64,000 nucleotides of DNA from contig JAGUCH010000003.1 of assembly GCA_019096065.1 (NCBI GenBank), forward strand, positions 1,798,001 to 1,862,000, in the 5' to 3' direction. The translations under genes were made by a program, and so were the position numbers. Shown here in pieces: positions 12,642-26,788 of this stretch (position 1 is the first letter of the stretch; every line of letters starts with the position of its first letter). The notes under the pieces are model-generated. The model was given only the letters and a program-made list of their open reading frames with translations, made no database searches and was not told the origin of the DNA. The DNA is from Paracyclopina nana (Eukaryota > Arthropoda > Copepoda > Cyclopoida > Cyclopettidae).

Positions 12642-14284
12642 ACTATGATCGTAGAACGTATAGACTCCTCATTCATAACAATAACAATCAACTAGCGAGG
12701 CAGCTATCGGACGTTAGTCATCAAAATAGTAGGTGAAAATCTTGTCATTGAGGGATCGAGATACTACTATTTTTTAATTTTGCCATAAAAAAGGTACATC
12801 GCCTTTATTCAATTTTCGCCTACGTTACGACCCGAATTTTTCCGCTAGGCGTCGCTCGAATGTTTTGAATGAGGAGTCAATTTGAAAGCCTACTAAGCAA
12901 TGTTGCGCAATTCTAAAAGATATCTAACTTAGGATATGCCCTTTAAAAAACCACCTTTTGCACGCGACAGCTCAGTAAAAAGCCAAAAAAGGTTAGCTAT
13001 ATACTTGCTAAAATGCAAGAGAAAAAGCCTGAGTAATCAGCTGTGAATCATGCGGTTATATATTCGAAAAACTGTTTTCTTTTCCCAGAAGAAGAAAAAA
13101 ATGGAAACGCGCGAGTCACCTTGTTTCCTTTCAAAGCTCAATCAATTTTGGTAATGGCTCAAGGGCAAATAATAAAAAACTAGCATGCAAGATATCTTGA
13201 GGGAAGCTGGCATAAACGATGTGTGATTGATGTGGCCAACCTGACACAATGCGTAATTGTTTTACGAGCATTATCGCACTTTTGTGGAAAGTTGCGCGAT
13301 TCCGAGGCGAAAACGTTCCGCTCGCGAGATAGATATGGTGGCTTCGCGAAATTGCTGATTAGATTTGGCGCAAGGAAATAACTTATCTTATCATGGCGGC
13401 GAATGGTTTTAGCTCTAAAGATAATAGCGTTTTCACACTTATTCGACTAAAAGTTATTCAGCAGTAAGGTGTTGCAGCAGCACTAAAAAAGAATCCACCG
13501 CAATCGCCGCCCATTTTTCATAATTGTGCTGTTTTTCGGGCGATTCGCTATTTTCGCACAAGCTGATTGCTATGCCACGTGGTCAACTGTCAAAGTGCGT
13601 GACAACTCTCCAAAGTCCAATTAAAGTGCAGCCTCCAAAGAAAAGAAATAACTACGAGAGCATTTCAAAGTGCAGTGCCTGCTTAATAGCTTTTTCGGAC
13701 AGTTTTCGCATTTGCGCAATCATATGTATCGATCATAAATATCAAGGATCTTAGCAAAGCGCTGATAAGCTAAAAGGGAGGAGTTGTCACCAATATTTGT
13801 CCACTTTTAGCCGCGTATGGCTAATTGCACGCTATCCCAAACAGACTCAAAGGAATGACCCGAAAGCAAGAAATTCGAGCGGTTTTCAATGCGCTAGGCT
13901 CGCCAGTGGTTTTTTATCGCAGCTGGTTTTTTTTAAGTGGGGAATTTCCCCCCATGTGTCACCTATGAGCAATATATTCAGCCGAAGCTTTGCAGCCGCA
14001 ATCCTAGTTGTCGATAAGACTGTTTGCTCCGCTTTTCGTGTTTGCGCAATTCTCCTGCTCTTCATGAAAAAATATGGAAAATTGGGCTGGAAAACGAGGT
14101 CGCGCAGCAATCCTCCGTTCGCGCTGATTTCCGCTTGAATTTACTATGTTGGTCAAGTTTGTTCCTCTCTGTCTGTTGGCCTAACAGTTTGTAACAGGTG
14201 GGTGTGATCCGGATGTCCAGAACTAAACTCACTTTTCGTGGCAATGACTTCAAATTTCTCCACTTCCTCTTATGATTTCTAGGT
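12642..14284. other. Intergenic DNA between the APP-like and GATA genes
   Basis: AT-rich sequence with only short open frames. The longest, 113 codons at 13797-14138 (+), has no recognisable domain or exon signals. No RNA gene seen. Confidence 0.5.
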
Positions 14285-14390
14285 CATTAGGAAAAACCCT
14301 ACGATTTTCAAAAAAACCTACGATTTTCGAAAAAACTACGATTTTTGAAAAACCCTACGATTTTTGAAAAACCCTACGATTTTTGAAATA
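14285..14390. repeat. Five-copy minisatellite, unit about 19 bp
   Basis: Five imperfect tandem copies of a unit like CCCTACGATTTTTGAAAAA, about 260 bp upstream of the GATA start codon. The copies vary at the C/T following the T-run and in the length of the A-run. Confidence 0.85.
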
Positions 14391-14647
14391 TTCGTACTTC
14401 CATATCTCAGTGTCCCGACTAAGCTATCAAAAATAGGAATTAAATTTCTTAGCATTTTGCAATATGAAAGCACATTTCTGGAGGGTTTGGATAAAGGTAG
14501 GCGTTGTTAGTATAAAGAAATCCCAGTATAGGTGTGCTACGTGCTACAGGGCAAGTTGCGCGCGTACGTTCGTCAATCTCCGCCGACTCCGTCGTCGATT
14601 GAGCGACTATGCGACAGTGGCTGTCCATCCTCAATCCAGATCTCATC

Positions 14648-17034
14648 ATGGCTGATAGTAAAGTAAGTGTTCTAATCTTATCTCCACGCAGGCAACTTTC
14701 GAAAAAAGGAATTATCAGACTTCTTATCGACATTACGAGATATTTCATATCTGTTAAACTTACCTACTACTACTACATATCTTATCGGGTGGTGTTACAG
14801 CTCAAATAGCACTGATATTTACTACATACACTGAAAATCAGAGTCTCTCCTTTAAGGATCACATCGAAGACTCCAAGGATGACATCGAGGCCAAACTGGA
14901 GGCCATGGAGGCTCCCGATGTCGGCCAGAATAAAGTGGAGAAGGAAGAGCCGACGAAGCAGGAAAGCGAAGATTTCAACGCCGCGTACGCAACGGAGGAA
15001 AAGGTCAGAGTGGAATATATGGAGCCACAAGGGGAGAATATCGTGCACATTGTGGACTTTGGCAACAACTTCTCGACTGCCATCGTAGCCTCCTCAGAAG
15101 CTGGGATTGACGAACGAGGGGGCATCATAACTGTCATCAGTGAAAGCCAGCTCCAGGATCCCTCCGGAGCCACGACCTACGAGTACATTCCCCTGAATCC
15201 AAGCCAGGATCCCAACGCTCATGTGCATGCCCGAGATGCTTTGCAGGCTGCCCTCGAATCCGCCGAAGTGGACAAAATGGACTTGCTGCGAGCTGATGGC
15301 TCAGCCATCATTTTCGAAAACTCCGACTCCAACTCGCAGCCCCAACATCAAGTAAGAACTCAATAAGAATTCGGCTAAAGTACTATTTTAAAATCAAATA
15401 ATAAAGGATCCGAGGCTGTATGGAGATGCGTACCTATCGACGGGTCAATATGCCAATTCCAGGATTGGCATCAACGAATCCCCAACATATATCCAATTGG
15501 AAAATGCTGCTGCAATCACCGCATTATCCAAAAACGCGACACAACCTGGAATTTACAGCCCTAACGCATATAGGTACAAGATTATATATTTGCATTCATA
15601 TTATACATCATTTATGAATATAATTTTAAAGCAGGACTGCACAATTCCACAACATCTATGATCCAAATGTGTACTCTGCTGATGCCAAAGTGGACCTTAA
15701 TTGGCAAGCTGCAGCTCAAAATCAGCCTTTGATGAGGGACTACAGCACTACTCAATACATTCCAAACAGGGAAACGACGTCCATTTATAATAGCGTGTCG
15801 AGCAAAAATCCCAACTTGGGCCACTATGCACACTATGTGCCCACTGCTGCAACGTCCAGTATGTCGTACTTGCCCAAGGACCCCAACCACCCAATTGCAG
15901 CCAGGTTCACCCTTGAGGCTGACGGATCGCTGCAACAGTACTCCGAGGAAGCTCAATGCATCACGTGCCAAGCACCAATATCATCCTGGAGAAGAGACGG
16001 CTCTGGAGCTTCCAGTTCCTCTCAACAATGTGACTCCTGTGCCAATTACTCAAAGATGAATGGAATACGAGGATTGCCACAGTCCAGAGGATCGTCGGGC
16101 ACCAAAAGCTCTGGAGCTTCCAAGAGAGTATCCTCCTCCTCATCATCAAGCAAGGTAAGAATCAGGTTTTTAAACTGGCCAAATATCTGACAACTTTCCT
16201 TCTTTTCAGAGTGGAAGTCGACGAAGTGGACTATCCTGTGCGAATTGCAGCACAGACACCACCACACTATGGAGGCGAAACGACAAGGGAGAGCCTGTGT
16301 GCAATGCATGTGGACTCTACTTTAAACTTCATCACGTAAGGCTCAGATTTGCTTTTTAAAAGTAGTAAAAATTGAGTAAGTATGCTTGATTTTCACAGGT
16401 GAACCGTCCAATTGCTATGAAGAAGGAAGGGATCCAAACTCGCAAAAGAAAGCCCAAAAGCAGTAGCGGAGGGAGCAAAGAGTCCATCAAGTCCAAGACA
16501 AGTCCAAGCTCTTATCACACTCGCAACTCAAGGCCTTCATCGCAACTTGATGATACCTACATTGCTCGTAAGTCATATTGTATTTTACTCAATGTAATAG
16601 TATTTTGATTATATGCCATTTTATACGTGAAGCTACTCATATCATGGGGGATGTCCGTAGGGAAATTCACGGACTGCCCTTGGATGATCACCAAGAGACT
16701 GTTCTCTACTCGAATCAGGATCCCATTTTGTCTTCTGGATCCTCGGCTCTCCTCCATATCAGCAAGGCTCACGTTGCTCGCCATGGATCTCCCAACTCTC
16801 CGAATGAAGTCATTTTGCATTCGAGATACGAGAGCGCTTCCAAGTATGATTCTAGAATAGATTTTCTGAATTGTGACCGAAACTTTTTGCAACAGTATGG
16901 ATGGAGTGGTGGCCAGCAGCAACGATATGGACAGCCATAGGAACGATCCGGTCATTGTCAAGCCAGCCAACGATTGGGACAATTGTCAGCCTCAGTCTCT
17001 CTCACCTCATCACCATTTGACAGGGACCTCGTGA
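14648..17034 (+). CDS. GATA-family zinc-finger transcription factor (GATA-4/5/6 type C-finger)
   Basis: Nuclear factor binding WGATAR sites. Exons: 14648-14662, 14842-15351, 15407-15573, 15635-16154, 16210-16335, 16399-16567, 16633-16843, 16896-17034; 1857 nt, 618 aa. The C-finger (C414, C417, C435, C438; CX2CX17CX2C, with TLWRRN and CNACGLY) is canonical and followed by the basic tail [10 protein letters not shown], typical of the vertebrate GATA-4/5/6 and pannier class. The N-finger (C339, C342, C363, C366) keeps SWRRDG and NYSKMNG but has 20 residues between cysteine pairs instead of 17, and DSC where NAC is usual. Residues 1-330 are acidic and Tyr/Ser-rich, probably transactivating. The start MADSK sits in a 15-nt coding first exon. 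The last intron is only 52 nt. Confidence 0.9.
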
Positions 17035-17043
17035 AGATTTGCT

Positions 17044-17049
17044 AATAAA
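17044..17049 (+). terminator. Poly(A) signal of the GATA gene
   Basis: AATAAA 10 nt after the stop codon. Transcription converges on the disulfide isomerase gene. Confidence 0.6.
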
Positions 17050-17179
17050 CAATATGAACTTACGGCCTTTGTACCCAGCGTGATATTTGCCTTTTACTTA
17101 TTATCAGGGAGCTTACTACTCTAAAAAACAAAGAGGGCCAAAATTGCGAAACAAAGCAGAGTTGGTCGTTAGGAGAACA

Positions 17180-17185
17180 TTTATT
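17180..17185 (-). terminator. Candidate poly(A) signal of the disulfide isomerase gene
   Basis: AATAAA on the minus strand about 440 nt past the stop codon. The interval 17050-17626 otherwise reads as the 3' UTR of this gene and shows nothing else. Confidence 0.45.
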
Positions 17186-17626
17186 TTCCATAAAAATACA
17201 AAGACACTGTCGACGGAAATACATTTTGCGAGCTTTGATGTTTTTTTGCTGCATATGTTTCGAACAATCGAAAATAGAATTGCAAGGCAAAAACAACACA
17301 GGGTAAAAGTTGGGGAGGCTTAGCTTTGTCATCGATGCGATGATGAAGAAATGCAGATATCGTAAATTAAAAATGGTGATGTTCCTACACAATTTCTTGT
17401 TCTTCATGAAATTATCGGCCTTGATCGAGCTTGAGTCACAGCCATTTTTCATCTTCACCAAGCAATTTCATTCGTCTATATATATCATAGGTTGTTAGCT
17501 CGTTTACGAATTGATGTTGTTACAATAGCGCATCTTGTGATGAAAAACTAGGAGAGGAGTTGCAGAAATGCCAAATTGTTAATCGTGATGATGATCTTGA
17601 ATTTCTCGGAGTTCGAAGACATTCGT

Positions 17627-19211
17627 TTACAGCTCGTCATGTGCTCCAGCATCCTCGTCCTCCTCCTCAAAGGCGGCGCCATCCTTGCCGTCCGAGTCGA
17701 GGAACTTGGCGAATCCCTCCAGGGTGCGCTCTCCATTGTAGTCGACCACTTTGTTATCACCCTTCTTGAACAGCTTGATGGTGGGGAAGCCCTGGATCTT
17801 GATATCCTCCAATTCGTTGGCAGTGGAGTCCATTTTGGCAATGACGATGTCAGCGCTATCGGCATACTTCTCTCCAAGCTTGTCCCAGGTGGGAGCGAGC
17901 TGTTTGCAGTGTCCTGGAAAAACAAGTGTTTGGATTATAGCTCCCATGTGTTCGCACATAAAAAGAAGTATGGCTAATGCACACTTAATGATGGGAGTAG
18001 CAAAGTGGAAAATCATGCTTACCACACCAGGGAGCATAGAACTCGACCAGCACGTTCTTCTCAGGGTTCCTGGCGACCTCATCAAAGTTCTTGCCAACCA
18101 GGACCTTGACGGGCTGTGCATCCCAGTCCTCGGGAATGTCCTCGGACAAAAGGTGTTGCTTGAGCTTGCCCTCCATGAAGTCGGAGACAAAGGACCTGAT
18201 GTTGGCTTCGTCCAAAGAGTTGCTAGCGGGCTTGTACTTGGCCATGTCCTCGGCCAACTTGATGATCCTCATGCCGGGCAGCTCGTCCTCCTTCATTCCA
18301 AAGAACTCGAGGATCCTCTTGTGGTCTTCCTCGTCAGTGTCAATGCTCACAAAGAGCACCTGGCCCTTGTAGTCCTTGGCAATGGTGGAGACGATCTCGA
18401 ACTGGCTCTTGTACTCCTCGGACTTCTTCGACAGGAAGAGCAACAGGTGGTTCTTGATTTCGCCAGAGAAGATCTTTTGAGCGGTCTCGTGGTTAAAGTC
18501 CACAACCAGGGGCAACGCGTTGGCGCTCACGAACTTGCCAATGGCTTCGGAGTCGGTAAGGCCCTCGGTGAGGTCGTTGCGTCCCTCGTCGAACTTCTTG
18601 AACAGAACCACGGCATCTCCCTCAACTTTGTATTCGGTGGCCACGTCAGATCCGGCGGCAACGATGGCAAACTTGTAGTCATCATTGGCTCCGGCAACGT
18701 CCTTGAAGGCCTTGGCGGCATCTCCCTCTTGGTCGGCGAAAAATCCGATGACAGCGATCTTGTTGTCCTCCACAAACTTCTTGGCAGCCTCAACATCGGC
18801 GAGGGCGACAGCGGGAGGTCCGGTCTTCTTCTCCACCCAGTTGACAATGGTGTCAGCAGTGCGGCCACCGCTGTATTCCATGGGCTTTCCGTTCTTGAAG
18901 AATTTGAGGGTGGGGTAGCCCCTGACCTCGTGCTTCTCGGCCAGCTTGGACTCCTCGGTGGCGTCGACCTTGCCGAGCTTGATGGGCGAGTCCTTTTCGG
19001 CGAGAATGCCGGCGGCCTTAGCGTACTCGGGAGCCAGAGCCTTGCAGTGTCCGCACCAAGGGGCGTAAAACTCAACCAGGACGTATTCGTTGTCGGCCAG
19101 AGCTTGCTCGAAGTTCTTCTCGGTGAGCACCAGCACGCCTTCCTCCTTAGTGATCTCATCGGCCAAGGCCAAACCGGCAAAGGCCAGCGAGAATAAAATG
19201 GCAAGCTTCAT
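17627..19211 (-). CDS. Pdi: Protein disulfide isomerase
   Basis: ER-lumen oxidoreductase and chaperone that forms and reshuffles disulfides in secretory proteins. Two coding exons, 18023-19211 and 17627-17913, give 491 aa. Signal peptide [17 protein letters not shown]; a domain with WCGHC at C53/C56; b and b' domains; a' domain with CGHC at C396/C399; acidic tail and HDEL retrieval signal. Length and the a-b-b'-a' order match the family. The single intron splits the glycine codon of the second active site (PWC-G|G-HC). An acceptor-like CACTCTGTAG lies 3 nt before the start codon, so a 5' UTR intron or a trans-spliced leader is likely. Codon use is GC-rich compared with neighbours, as expected of a highly expressed gene. 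Confidence 0.96.
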
Positions 19212-21564
<2,353 letters not shown>

Positions 21565-21588
21565 ACTTTGCATTTGTCATCGAAAGAA

Positions 21589-21606
21589 AATAAAGCTGAC
21601 AATAAA
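21589..21606 (+). terminator. Two poly(A) signals of KRR1
   Basis: AATAAA at 21589-21594 and again at 21601-21606, 25-42 nt after the KRR1 stop. The second lies about 45 nt before the splice acceptor that precedes the next start codon. Confidence 0.65.
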
Positions 21607-21655
21607 ACTTGTGCTATTGTCAGAAGTGAATGACAGTTTGTTCTTATTGCAGGCT

Positions 21656-22324
21656 ATGGAAGCCAGAATTCTGGGATTCTTTGAAACAGCAGAGCGACTT
21701 TTGACTGAGTATGAGGTGAAAGCAGAGCAGCTATCAAAGTTAAAGGCAGGCATTCAAGATCACAAGGAACAGCTCGATATTTGCAATAATGTTGACCTGA
21801 AAAGCCTAGGCATCAACGCAATCCAAGAAAAGACCAAAAAATCCCTGCTGCTTAAATTGAGTGATAAAATGGAGTCGCTCGAATCGCAAATGAGGGAGGT
21901 GATAGCTGGTTTTAGAAGCAACGTGGATTTGCTGTTTGCCAAAAGCGACAAACTTTGTCAGCAGAGTGATTGTTCGAATGGTCATGAACAATATGTGTCA
22001 TGGACTTTGGAAATTTGTCACCTGTTCAATCAACATTACTTGAGGTGTGAGCTAATCCTGTCGGTAGCAATTGACGGAAATGACACAGACAAAGAAGAAG
22101 AAGACTTGTCTGATAAACTTTTCCGACACTCTTCACCTGTCAAGCGAGAAAAACTAGCTTCTTTCTCCATGACGCCAGCAGAAGCCCAGCACATTCAGTG
22201 TAAGCTATTTAAATTATTTTAGATCCCCTCTTAACAATTTCGCATTATAGATTGCTGCCAAGTTGTGTCGGACCAGTTAAAAGTGCTTCAAACACCAAGT
22301 CCCAAGAAGACACCGAAACGATGA
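21656..22324 (+). CDS. Helical protein, possible AIRIM/C1orf109-like ribosome-maturation factor
   Basis: Exons 21656-22199 and 22251-22324 give 205 aa. The protein is mostly alpha-helical and hydrophilic, with no membrane segment. The order of features recalls C1orf109/AIRIM, which works with the AFG2/SPATA5 ATPases in 60S maturation: an N-terminal helix, a long helix around LKLSDKMESLESQMREVI, then a W-x6-F/H-x2-Y-L block (SWTLEICHLFNQHYLRCELI). The similarity is weak and from memory, so the name is tentative. The ATG lies directly after a good acceptor (TTGTTCTTATTGCAG, ending 21652) with KRR1's poly(A) signals just upstream. A different acceptor (ATTTTAG, ending 22232) would keep another open frame, so the last about 24 residues are uncertain. 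Confidence 0.6.
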
Positions 22325-22327
22325 GCT

Positions 22328-22333
22328 AATAAA
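22328..22333 (+). terminator. Poly(A) signal of the AIRIM-like gene
   Basis: AATAAA 4 nt after the stop codon. The facing Tudor gene ends at 22477, so the two 3' ends converge within about 150 bp. Confidence 0.6.
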
Positions 22334-22476
22334 CGTTTCTGCAAAATCTTAAGTGTATTCTTGGTAGTTTCATCGATATTATTATAATTTTGGTTATTAT
22401 TCATATACTAGGTTTTATCACTGTTCAACCAACACTTCAACTGATTAGATCTTCGATGCGATGATGATGCCTTCTT

Positions 22477-25400
22477 CTAAACGCACAAGTAGACAGCGCG
22501 TTTCTCGTCTACTAGCTGCTTCTCGATGTAGATGTCAGTCGTCGGATGCGTCGTGTCGATCAGGCTGACGGAAATTCGCACATTATCGTCCAACGGATCA
22601 TAGGTGACGTCACGAATGCGAGTGACAAACTGGTTGTTCACGACGCGCTCACTGAACCAGATCGTGTCCTCTGCGGTCCAGTCACCATTCGTAGCTACAA
22701 TATCTGTAAAAAGGAAGCATGTGAGGCACGAATAAGAAGTAAAATCCTATTCCAAGCTACCTGCAAGGTTTGCGTTGACAGCTTGCATTGGCAAATTCCT
22801 AAACTGAGGCCACAAAGGCTGCAATCTCTCGAGGGGGATCATGGTGAAATCTCCGTAGTCGACGATCTTGGCTGCGACTGTGGTCTCATCGATGGTCGCA
22901 TTGACCTTGACCCTATACCACTTACCATCCATATGGCGACCAGCGTAGAACTTGTCACCGTTGCTGACGTCAGTATTGGTCAGTTGTCGATTGTATACAT
23001 TCCTGCTGTCGTTGTAGAACGCATTCAGCTCAGCTTGAAAGCACTCTAGTTGAGTGGTATTTTGCCAAGGTTGAACCTGAGAAAAAACCAAAGACATAAA
23101 TTTAGTTGGAAAACAAGATAAGCTACTACTCACTGTGAAGTTGCTTGGGCTAGCTGCCAAAGTGATATTGACATCCAAGAACTCTCCTACTTCAGGCACA
23201 GTGGTTGGCATCAATGGCTTGAGGCTGGCCAGGTCCAGAGACATCAAATCCTTCATTATGGCTGACTTGTCACTAGTTTCGTCACCCTCTCCCGAGAGTG
23301 ATGGTGATGGCACTTCAACAAGGGGTGGGGGCACTTGAGGTGCGGGACTAGCAATCCTTGACGACTCTGAGCTCGATCCGTTCTTGAAGACCCCATTGTT
23401 GGGTCGAAACTTGTCCAAGATCTTTTCGTTGATATTCAAGTCCTCTTCGTTGTTGCTGGTGTCATACAAGATCAACGAGACTCCACTTTCGTCTCGTGAG
23501 TGCACCTGCCCAACGAGGGATCTTCCCAAAGCTGCATTGGTCAGCTCAGCCTGGGCACTTTGATCTCCAGCTAGATCTTCTAAACCAGCCAATCTGACTG
23601 ACTTGGCCTGGGGTGCCAAGTCCAAGAACTCGGGCATCAGCGTCCTCAAATCCTTGACGTTTAGCACGTCCTCGTCTCCATGGTCAATGAAGTAGCAAGT
23701 GACCTCGAGGCCATGGACGTTGGTCACTTCAACACGATGCCAATCGCCCTCCACTTTGGCTGCGTACAGCTTACCAACCTCAGGGTTGGTCACGAGCAAC
23801 TCCTTGTTCAATGGCACTGAATCCGTCTCGAAATACTTGAGTTCCATGTTGGTGACCATGTCATCAAATTTGGTCGAGTAATTGTCCCCGAGGACTCGCA
23901 GACACACGTTAATTGTGGAGTGAACGCACGTTACGTACACATCCCAATGAGGCTCATCGGGTAGGTCCAGCTTGGGCGGCCTTTGTTGAGACGGCACCGA
24001 CGACGACGGCAATTTTGGGACTGACATATCTACTCCAGGCACTTGTCGGTCTGGAGCACTAATGCTGTTGGGAGACGAGCCGCCAATTTCCTCTTTTTTT
24101 ACTATAGCTGGTGGTGCTGCTTTGGCTAGTTCGGTTATGGTCAAACTTCCCAAGTTGTTGGCAGAGTCCTCCTCAGGTGTTAGCAGAACAGGGTAAATAA
24201 TGTACCTACAAGAGACAATTTTTTTCCAATAAAATATTATTTTCGTCAATAGGGGCGAGCACATCACCTGCCCTCCAAAGGTCTTTCCACCCTCAATTTT
24301 TTGCAGGCTTCGCTAGAGGCCTCCACTTTATCTGGCCACTTGTCAGGCAGAGCCTTTTTGTATTGCCGCTTGTACTCAACATCAATTTGAGTTGACCAAA
24401 CCCCGTTGGACCTTTTGCCAACTAAGTGAACAATTCGGTCCACCATGTCAAAGTCGACGTCGTTTTTCACTGAACTCGTGGAAATGTCTCCGAAATGGCC
24501 GATGGGCATGGACATTATGCTATCATTATTGTTCGTGGTGGCTTCTGAAATGTTCAGCTTTGCCACGGCGAGAGAGGCTGCAGCCTCCTCGGCTTGCTCC
24601 TTGGTGCCATACGAGTTGGGAAACGTCTGGAAGCTCTGATCGCCAACCTTGACTGTGGACACATAACGGATCACTTTCTTGGCGTTGCCGTTTTTGCTGT
24701 TGCTGTTCTTGGTATTGCCACCGATCGGCGCCGTCTTGAACGTCAGCTCGCCCAAGTTGTTTTGCGTGAAGTAGCGCTCCAAAAGTTGCGTGCAACCAAT
24801 TGCATTGGGACTGGACTGAAATTGGTAGTTGTTCTTGGGAGGAGTAGTGTTTTGTTGTTTATGGCTAGGGTAGCTTTGTCGAGACTGGAATGAGAAAAAT
24901 CGTGTTAGTTAGGCTGTAGAAATCAAATCAAAATTCCGTCTTTGCACATTAACAATAGAAAAGCTAATTATAGATCAGCATCATTACTTGTTGTTGCTTC
25001 TGTTGGGCATGTTGCATATGCTGCTGACTCCTGCCTCCTCCTCGGTTGTTGTTCATAGATGAGCTATTCACCATTCCATTATTCGATTGTGGTTGCACAT
25101 TGTTGCTATAATTGGGCGTTCGTAATCGTTGCATTTGCTGGTATTGCATCTGCTGTTGCTGCTGTAGCTGAGATTGGGGACTTCGATTTTGAAGGGTAGG
25201 GAATCGACCGGAGCCACCAGGTCGACTATTCGAGGATAAGTTGTTGGCTGGCCTGCCAGCCATGAAACGGTTGTAGGGCTGGCCCCTGAACGGCTGAGTT
25301 GGAGTCGGAGGCTGCCAAGGCCGCATGGTATTCGGCCGTCTGGCGGGTGGTTTAGAGGGTCTAGCCTTTTTCTTCGTGTTTTGCTTGGCAACAAGGCTGG

Positions 25401-25723
25401 CCACGTGTGCAGTGGCCTCGGTGGCCACTCCGTGCAGCATGATACCATTGTTGGTGTAGGCAATGCGGCAGAGATCTGGGCTCTGGTCGAGAAAGTCCTC
25501 GAGAGTGGAGTAGCCGAGTTTGCGAAAAGGGATGTACTCGCCAATCATCGACTTGTATTCTCCTGAGATGAGCAAAAAATCAACAAATGTAAATAAAAGC
25601 CGAGATGTCCAAGAGCTTACTGCTAATGGTGTCGAGGGGAACACCCCCTTTGCTCGCGATCAGAATTGATCTGATCAACGTCACCACTTCCTTCCGCAAT
25701 TTATCTCGCTCTTCAGACTGCAT
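22477..25723 (-). CDS. TDRD7: TDRD7-like LOTUS and Tudor domain protein
   Basis: Germ-granule (nuage) RNP scaffold; family members bind Vasa through LOTUS domains and dimethyl-arginine Piwi/Vasa tails through extended Tudor domains. Exons: 25621-25723, 24988-25562, 24268-24884, 23134-24205, 22761-23076, 22477-22703; 969 aa. LOTUS 1 at residues about 5-80 (SKGGVPLDTISREYKSMIGE). Then an RNA-binding-like Arg/Pro/Gln-rich linker, a dsRNA-binding-like fold (about 258-335), and LOTUS 2 (about 350-432, NGVWSTQIDVEYKRQY). Extended Tudor 1 has its core at about 574-612 and extended Tudor 2 at about 828-870. Vertebrate TDRD7 has three of each; only two are seen here. The D-Y-G-N cage signature reads DHGD and DYGD. 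Confidence 0.9.
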
Positions 25724-26700
25724 TTTGCAATTTTTTTCCTAGAACTGGAGAACAAACAGAGGAATTAGCCAAATGAAAACACCAATCATTTTTCGGCCCA
25801 ATCAGAGTGGCATCGTGCGATTTCGCGATATTTTCAGTCTCTTCACATTCAATTAGTAAACAATTACCAACATTTGTTCGGGAAATCGTCAAAGGTTACT
25901 GACTTACTGTGAATATTTTTATGACATGACATCGAAAGATGGCGACGAGGCTGCCATAGAGTTACCTGAATGAATGACGGACCAGGTCTACAAAGAGTGT
26001 AACGCCTAATCTAACTTGGCACTGGAATTGACTCTTATGGCCCGCTTCCTCAAGAGGAAATTTTTCGATTGTTGGCCACTCCTAAAGTTTGAGCACGAGT
26101 GTCAAGATTTTTCTCGATTGCAATCTCCTCAGAAAGAGATTTCAAAATAAGAGCAAAAACTTGCGGAAAACGCCTCAAGTATGAACTCTAGTGCTTCAGA
26201 AACAAGCCAATGGGATGACATTTTCAGACACTCTAGGAAAACCGAGCGAGTCAATCTAAGGCTAAACCAGTGACCACTATTACAATTCACACATTTCCAC
26301 TGGTTGACTCTTCACTAACTTTGTAGGCAAATGAAATGAAATAAATGAAAATAGTATTTTGCCACATTCCCTCATACGTCAAGCAAAAAATAGTCCATTT
26401 CCAACGTGATTGAGCTTCTAAGAGAAAGTAGAACGTAGCGCTCAAAAAAGGCATTCCAATGCATTTAGCATCTGTTTACAGCTAGCACAATCATCCATCT
26501 GATCTACCGGCTAATAAAAACTTTTTGACACGTGGTGTGCTAGAGCCTAAGCCTTAAAAAGATCCGGTTTGTTGCCATGAGAAAACAGGCAGTAAAAATC
26601 GGGCTCTCATTTTTGACTCAGTGCCCACATACTTGAGTTAACTGAGTGCATTTCGATAAGCAAACCAGTTTCTCAAGTGAGCTCGCCCAACGATCCGGAC
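25724..26700. promoter_or_regulatory. Upstream region of the TDRD7-like gene
   Basis: About 1 kb between the TDRD7 start and the 3' end of MRPS25, so it should hold the TDRD7 promoter (minus strand). An AAGATGGCG, resembling a YY1 site, occurs at about 25936-25944. No genes or clear repeats seen. Confidence 0.3.
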
Positions 26701-26760
26701 TTAGTTCCTAAAAATGCACATGCCATTAGAGGGATAATGACATAGTTCGATTTTGACATA

Positions 26761-26766
26761 TTTATT
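26761..26766 (-). terminator. Poly(A) signal of MRPS25
   Basis: AATAAA on the minus strand, 23 nt past the stop codon. Confidence 0.7.
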
Positions 26767-26788
26767 CCTGAATGCAACTAAGTTAGCT

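Noticed and set aside
13797..14138. 113-codon plus-strand open frame and partly overlapping minus frames
   Set aside because: No domain or splice context and overlapping frames on both strands; likely chance.
17751..19196. 481-codon plus-strand open frame
   Set aside because: Exactly antisense to the disulfide isomerase gene; an artefact of that gene's biased GC-rich codons.
22233..22324. Alternative last exon of the AIRIM-like gene using the acceptor ending at 22232
   Set aside because: Also open, but the acceptor ending at 22250 leaves a helical tail more like the family; not decidable without cDNA.
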